Origin: Planctomycetota bacterium
GTDB lineage: Bacteria; Planctomycetota; UBA1135; UBA2386
Assembly: GCA_016793305.1 (NCBI GenBank)
Contig: JAEUHU010000484.1
Coordinates: 1-8,196 of the forward strand
Reading direction: 5' to 3'
Length of the DNA stretch: 8,196 nt
Shown: positions 5,278 through 8,196 of the stretch, piece by piece
How positions within the stretch are numbered: the stretch's first letter is position 1
How the letters are laid out: each line of letters opens with the position of its first letter
Translations under genes and position numbers: made by a program
The notes under the pieces: generated by a model
What the model saw: the letters and a program-made list of their open reading frames with translations, nothing else
Told to the model about the DNA's origin: nothing
Databases searched by the model: none

Positions 5278-7044
5278 ATGGCTCGCAAACTCAAAGGCAT
5301 CGCCGCCGCGCGTGGGATCGCGATCGCTCCGATCGTGCATTTCCACACGACGCTGGACCACATCCCGACCTGGAAGGTCGGTCCGGACGGGGTCTCTGCC
5401 GAGACCGGCCGCCTCGCGGGAGCCATCGCCACCGTCGCGCGCAACCTGGTGCAGCTGCAGCAGGAGCTGGCCGGTTCGCTCGGCAAGCAGGACGTGCGCA
5501 TCTACGACGCGCAGCTGGCGATCCTGCACGACCAGACGTTCCAGCAGGACGTGCGCAACGAGGTCGAGCAGCAGCGCGTCAACCTCGAGGTCGCCCTGCA
5601 GCGGGTCATCGCCCGCTACGAGGGCGTGTTCGCGGCCATGGAGAACCCCTCGATGCGCGAGCGGGCCGCCGACCTGCGCGACATCGGGCGGCAGCTGGTC
5701 GGGGCCCTGGTCGCCACCGAACGGCAGAAGTTCACCGCCGGCGGCAGCGACTACCTGTTCGCCGCCGACGAGTTCCTGCCGAGCGACGCCGGGCTGCTCG
5801 ATCGCGCCCACATCCGTGGCATCGTCACGGCGCACGGCGGCAAGTACTCGCACGGCGCGATCCTGGCCCGTTCGCTCGGCATCCCCGCGGTGGTCGGCGT
5901 CGACCAGATCATGCTCGAGTCGAGCAACGGGGCCCTGGCGATCGTCGACGGCGACGCCGGCACGGTGCTGCTCGACCCGTCGGCCGACGAACTCGCCGAC
6001 TACGAACGACGCCTCGTCGAGCAGCGCGCGGTCGATCGCCGGATCGCCGAGGTGCGGTTCCAGCCGTCGGTGACCCCGGACGGGACCCACGTGGCGCTGT
6101 TCGCCAACGCCGAAGGCGTGCGGGACCTCGACAGCCTCGAGGTCGAGGCGATCGCCGGGATCGGCCTGTTCCGCACCGAGTTCGCGTTCATGGAGCGGCG
6201 GCAGTTCCCGAGCGAGAACGAGCAGGTGGCGATGTATCGCCGCGCCATGGAGGGGGCGAAGGGCAGGCCGGTGACGTTCCGCACCCTGGACGTCGGGGGC
6301 GACAAGCCGCTCGGCTACTTCCGCATGCCCGAGGAACGCAACCCGGTGCTCGGGTGGCGCGGGCTGCGGCTCTGCCTCGACTGGCCCGACATCCTCTACA
6401 CGCAGATGCGCGCGATCCTGCGCGCCAGTGCCCTCGGCCATGCCAGGATCCTGCTGCCGATGGTCACCACCCGCAGCGAAGTGCTGCGCTGCCGCGAGGT
6501 GCTCGACCAGCTGAAGGCGGACCTGGGCAAGACCGGCGTGCCGTTCGATCCGGAGATCGAGCTCGGCGTGATGGTCGAGGTGCCCGTGCTGGTGCCGGTG
6601 CTGCCCGACCTGCTGCCGCTGGTCGACTTCGTGTCGGTCGGCACCAACGACCTCGTCCAGTACCTGTTGGCGATCGACCGGGACAATCCGCGGGTCGCCA
6701 AGATGTACGACCCGTTCCACCCCGGTGTGCTGCGGGTGCTGCAGCAGATCGCCGATGCGGCGATCGCTGCCGGCAAGAGCGTGTCGATCTGCGGCGAGAT
6801 CGCCGGCGACCACTGGTTCACCCCGATCCTGGTCGGGCTCGGTTACCGCGAGCTGTCGATGGCGCCGGTGTTCCTGCCGCGCGTCAAGCTGATGCTGCGC
6901 AGCTTCTCACGGGAGGAGTGCGAGGACCTGGCGAAGCGCGCGGTCGCCCAGCCGTCGACCGGTGGGGTGCGCAAGCTGGTGCAGGACGAGATCCAGGCGC
7001 GCTGGGCGAGCCAGCTGGCGACGGGGGTCGAGGGGGCTCGGTGA
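5278..7044 (+). CDS. ptsI: Phosphoenolpyruvate-protein phosphotransferase (PTS Enzyme I)
   Basis: The 588-residue cytoplasmic enzyme transfers phosphate from PEP to a histidine and then to HPr. Domains are in the standard order: an N-terminal helical HPr-binding and swivelling phospho-His domain (1-230), then a C-terminal PEP-binding TIM barrel (about 250-575). Key sites are present: phospho-His192 in GGKYSHGAILARSLGIPAVVG, Arg299 in GLFRTEF, Arg335 in RTLDVGGDK, Glu434 in MVEVP, Asp458 in GTNDLVQY, and catalytic Cys505 in ICGEIAGD. Length matches ordinary EI (about 575 residues). There is no N-terminal GAF domain as in the PtsP/EI-Ntr type and no fused HPr or EIIA. The start is ATG 5278 (MARKLKGIAAARGIAIAP), which aligns with typical EI N-termini; a GTG three codons earlier (5269) is possible, and neither has a well-spaced SD. 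The next gene overlaps by four bases, so the two are probably co-translated. No HPr or EII gene is in view. Confidence 0.96.
   Translation: MARKLKGIAAARGIAIAPIVHFHTTLDHIPTWKVGPDGVSAETGRLAGAIATVARNLVQLQQELAGSLGKQDVRIYDAQLAILHDQTFQQDVRNEVEQQRVNLEVALQRVIARYEGVFAAMENPSMRERAADLRDIGRQLVGALVATERQKFTAGGSDYLFAADEFLPSDAGLLDRAHIRGIVTAHGGKYSHGAILARSLGIPAVVGVDQIMLESSNGALAIVDGDAGTVLLDPSADELADYERRLVEQRAVDRRIAEVRFQPSVTPDGTHVALFANAEGVRDLDSLEVEAIAGIGLFRTEFAFMERRQFPSENEQVAMYRRAMEGAKGRPVTFRTLDVGGDKPLGYFRMPEERNPVLGWRGLRLCLDWPDILYTQMRAILRASALGHARILLPMVTTRSEVLRCREVLDQLKADLGKTGVPFDPEIELGVMVEVPVLVPVLPDLLPLVDFVSVGTNDLVQYLLAIDRDNPRVAKMYDPFHPGVLRVLQQIADAAIAAGKSVSICGEIAGDHWFTPILVGLGYRELSMAPVFLPRVKLMLRSFSREECEDLAKRAVAQPSTGGVRKLVQDEIQARWASQLATGVEGAR
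7030..7036 (+). promoter_or_regulatory. Ribosome binding site for the SANT/Myb-like repeat gene
   Basis: GAGGGGG lies within the end of the Enzyme I gene, four bases before the GTG at 7041. It supports the GTG start and hence the GTGA overlap with the Enzyme I stop. It is one of the few SD-like sites in the window. Confidence 0.55.
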
Positions 7045-7796
7045 AGTCGGCCCCGGGTCTGCGCCGCGGCAACTGGTCGGTCGCCGAGCTCGAGCGCCTG
7101 CGTCAACTGCTGCCTCGGCGGGGCGTCGAGGCGATGGCGGCGTTGCTGCGACGGTCGCCGGCGAGCGTGCAGCGCAAGGCCGCCGAACTGCTGCGCGTGC
7201 CCACGCGCCGCGGCGACTGGACGGCGAGCGACGAGCAGCTGCTGCGGGAGGCCTGGGGAGCCCTCGACCTGCGCTTGTTGGCGATCGCGCTCGGCCGGCA
7301 GGTGGCCGACGTGCGTCGCCGCGCCGAAGCGCTGCGTCGCGCCTTGCGCGACGGCCCCTGGTCCCGCGACGAAGAAGCGCTGCTGAAGGCGCTCTACGGT
7401 ACGCGCATCGACCAGGACCTCGAGGTCAGCCTGTCGCGTCCGGCGGCGGCGATCGCCGCGAAGGCGACGCAGCTGTGCCTCGCCAAGGACAAGCGGTTCC
7501 GTGCGTCTCCAAGGCCGTCGGTGGTCGAGCGCAGCGAGCCCGGACGCAGGGGCCGGATGCCGCGCTGGACTTCGGCGGAGGTGGAACGTCTGCGTGCGCT
7601 CTACCCCGAACACGGCAACCTCGACGTGGCACGGGAACTGGGCCGCACGGTCACCAGCGTCGCCAACAAGGCGCACCAGCTGGGTCTGCACAAGGATGCC
7701 GATCTGCTGACGCGCATCGGCCGCGCCAACGTGGGCTGGCGCTACGGGCAGATCGGCGGGGACGGACCGAAGTCGGCTCCGACCGAGACCGCTTGA
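7041..7796 (+). CDS. Protein of four SANT/Myb-like helix-turn-helix repeats
   Basis: The 251-residue basic protein contains four related repeats of about 42 residues, each opening with a tryptophan after basic residues. They are RRGNWSVAELERL (Trp12), RRGDWTASDEQLL (Trp60), RDGPWSRDEEALL (Trp107) and RMPRWTSAEVERL (Trp176). Each continues with a helix holding a Leu-rich core, then a final helix beginning near S/T/R-x-A-S/A-V/I and ending in a KAxQL-like motif (about 43-51, 89-100, 136-147, 205-214). This is the layout of SANT/Myb-like and GcrA-like DNA-binding units. Repeats 3 and 4 are separated by a basic Ser/Pro/Arg linker (about 152-172). The likely role is DNA binding, possibly as regulator or nucleoid protein; partners and targets are unknown. 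The GTG start overlaps the Enzyme I TGA in GTGA and has a GAGGGGG SD, so translation is coupled. The frame is open far upstream through Enzyme I, but that part is a shadow. Confidence 0.85.
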   Translation: MKSAPGLRRGNWSVAELERLRQLLPRRGVEAMAALLRRSPASVQRKAAELLRVPTRRGDWTASDEQLLREAWGALDLRLLAIALGRQVADVRRRAEALRRALRDGPWSRDEEALLKALYGTRIDQDLEVSLSRPAAAIAAKATQLCLAKDKRFRASPRPSVVERSEPGRRGRMPRWTSAEVERLRALYPEHGNLDVARELGRTVTSVANKAHQLGLHKDADLLTRIGRANVGWRYGQIGGDGPKSAPTETA

Positions 7797-7826
7797 GCGC
7801 GTAGGGCCGCTGGCATCGGCTGGGCT

Positions 7827-7867
7827 CCGGTCGTGCGACCCGCTGGACTGCGCCCAGGCACGACCGG
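7827..7867 (+). terminator. Perfect 10-bp inverted repeat after the Enzyme I operon, possible terminator
   Basis: CCGGTCGTGC (7827-7836) is exactly repeated in inverse as GCACGACCGG (7858-7867). Inside the loop, CTGG (7843-7846) pairs with CCAG (7854-7857), so an extended stem with an asymmetric bulge can form. It begins 30 bases after the stop of the SANT/Myb-like gene. Only a short pyrimidine stretch (CTTTCT, 7875-7880) follows, so it is not a textbook intrinsic terminator. The remaining intergenic DNA (7797-7968) shows one further small hairpin, GGTCC-GAC-GGACC (7933-7945), and no gene. Confidence 0.5.
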
Positions 7868-7958
7868 CTCGTGGGCTTTCTGCCGCAGTGGCTCAACTTC
7901 CCCGGTCGGTGCGGCCGATGCAGGGCTGCGCGGGTCCGACGGACCGGACCTCGCTCAC

Positions 7959-7962
7959 GAGG
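7959..7962 (+). promoter_or_regulatory. Ribosome binding site of the STAS gene
   Basis: GAGG sits six bases before the ATG at 7969 and fixes that start, which also begins exactly at the expected N-terminus of the STAS fold. A promoter should lie in the 170-bp gap upstream, but no clear boxes are visible. Confidence 0.6.
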
Positions 7963-7968
7963 TACGTC

Positions 7969-8196
7969 ATGGAAATCGTTGGAAAGAAGAGCCAGGGCCT
8001 GTCGGTCACGACGCTCAAGGACGACAAGACGGTCATCATCTCGTTCAACGATCGGAGCCTGAACTTCTACGTCACCGACTCCCTGAAGGAGTCGTTGAAG
8101 GAGACGATCAACGGCAAGATCGAGGACGGCTATCAGCATTTCGTGCTGAACCTCGACAACGTCAAGATCATCGACTCCTGCGGAGTCGGCCTGATC
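7969..8196 (+). CDS. STAS-domain protein (anti-sigma-factor antagonist type), 5' part
   Basis: The first 76 residues are present; the gene runs past the right edge. The order of strands and helices fits the STAS fold of SpoIIAA/RsbV proteins: a first strand pair (residues 10-27), a FYVTDSLKESLKETI helix (33-47), a strand HFVLNLDNV (57-65), and the signature IIDSCGVGLI (67-76). In this family the Ser after the Asp is phosphorylated by an anti-sigma kinase; that Ser is kept here as Ser70, while the next position, often Ser or Thr, is Cys71. The expected role is reversible binding of an anti-sigma kinase to free a sigma factor or drive a related partner switch; the partner is not visible. Codon use is richer in AAG, AAC and ATC and the DNA is visibly less GC-rich than its neighbours. 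It is probably transcribed apart from the Enzyme I operon, given the intervening hairpin. Confidence 0.9.
   Translation, partial: MEIVGKKSQGLSVTTLKDDKTVIISFNDRSLNFYVTDSLKESLKETINGKIEDGYQHFVLNLDNVKIIDSCGVGLI

Noticed and set aside
3410..6073. Very long + strand open frame (about 887 codons) covering the coiled-coil gene antisense and part of Enzyme I
   Set aside because: Arg/Leu/Gly/His-rich translation with no domain logic. It is the antisense shadow of the minus-strand gene followed by an out-of-frame reading of Enzyme I, as expected in GC-rich DNA with few stops.
5170..6813. Minus-strand open frame of about 547 codons opposite Enzyme I
   Set aside because: His/Asp/Val/Arg-rich antisense shadow with no recognisable motif; the plus-strand frame carries every Enzyme I active-site motif.
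4884..7040. Upstream open extension of the SANT/Myb-like gene through Enzyme I in another frame
   Set aside because: The extension is Arg/Ala/Gly-rich low-complexity sequence that overlaps the clear Enzyme I frame. The GTG at 7041 with its SD and GTGA overlap explains the start.
7651..8139. Minus-strand frame of about 162 codons across the 3' intergenic region and the STAS gene
   Set aside because: It runs antisense to two supported genes and crosses the intergenic hairpin; no motif supports it.

Overview
The window is very GC-rich, densely coding bacterial DNA with strong third-position GC bias. Most starts lack a clear Shine-Dalgarno (SD) sequence. Secreted proteins with a generic beta-sandwich layout, a small cysteine-rich CWC protein, a stand-alone PTS Enzyme I and a STAS anti-anti-sigma-type protein would fit a high-GC Planctomycetota lineage or another large-genome diderm such as Myxococcota. 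This assignment is inference from style and gene content; no marker gene is present.

Layout, left to right. (1) 1-345, +: 3' end of a helical-repeat (TPR/TAtT-like) protein, followed at once by a strong hairpin. (2) 412-1140, +: an unrecognised multi-pass membrane protein. (3) 1197-2066, -: a D-hexose-6-phosphate mutarotase/aldose-1-epimerase-like enzyme of the YeaD family, convergent with the membrane protein. (4) About 2100-2341, +: a cobalamin riboswitch with downstream hairpins, lying between the divergent mutarotase and a secreted protein (2342-3409, +) that it should control. (5) 3382-3630, -: a cysteine-rich CWC protein overlapping the secreted gene tail to tail. Upstream of it on the same strand (3683-5173, -) is a large two-TM coiled-coil protein. 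(6) 5278-7044, +: PTS Enzyme I, overlapped by four bases (GTGA) by a protein built of four SANT/Myb-like helix-turn-helix repeats (7041-7796, +). (7) 7969-8196, +: the 5' part of a STAS-domain protein that runs off the window.

Two units stand out. The first is a B12-sensing RNA in front of a secreted, non-enzymatic-looking beta-sandwich protein, which makes that protein a candidate for cobalamin capture or uptake at the cell surface. The second is the translationally coupled pair of Enzyme I and a four-repeat putative DNA-binding protein, which suggests a link between phosphoenolpyruvate/PTS status and a nucleoid or transcription factor. No HPr, EIIA or sugar permease is visible nearby. The mutarotase and Enzyme I both belong to sugar-phosphate metabolism but are not in one operon. 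No tRNA, rRNA, CRISPR array, insertion sequence or phage gene was seen.
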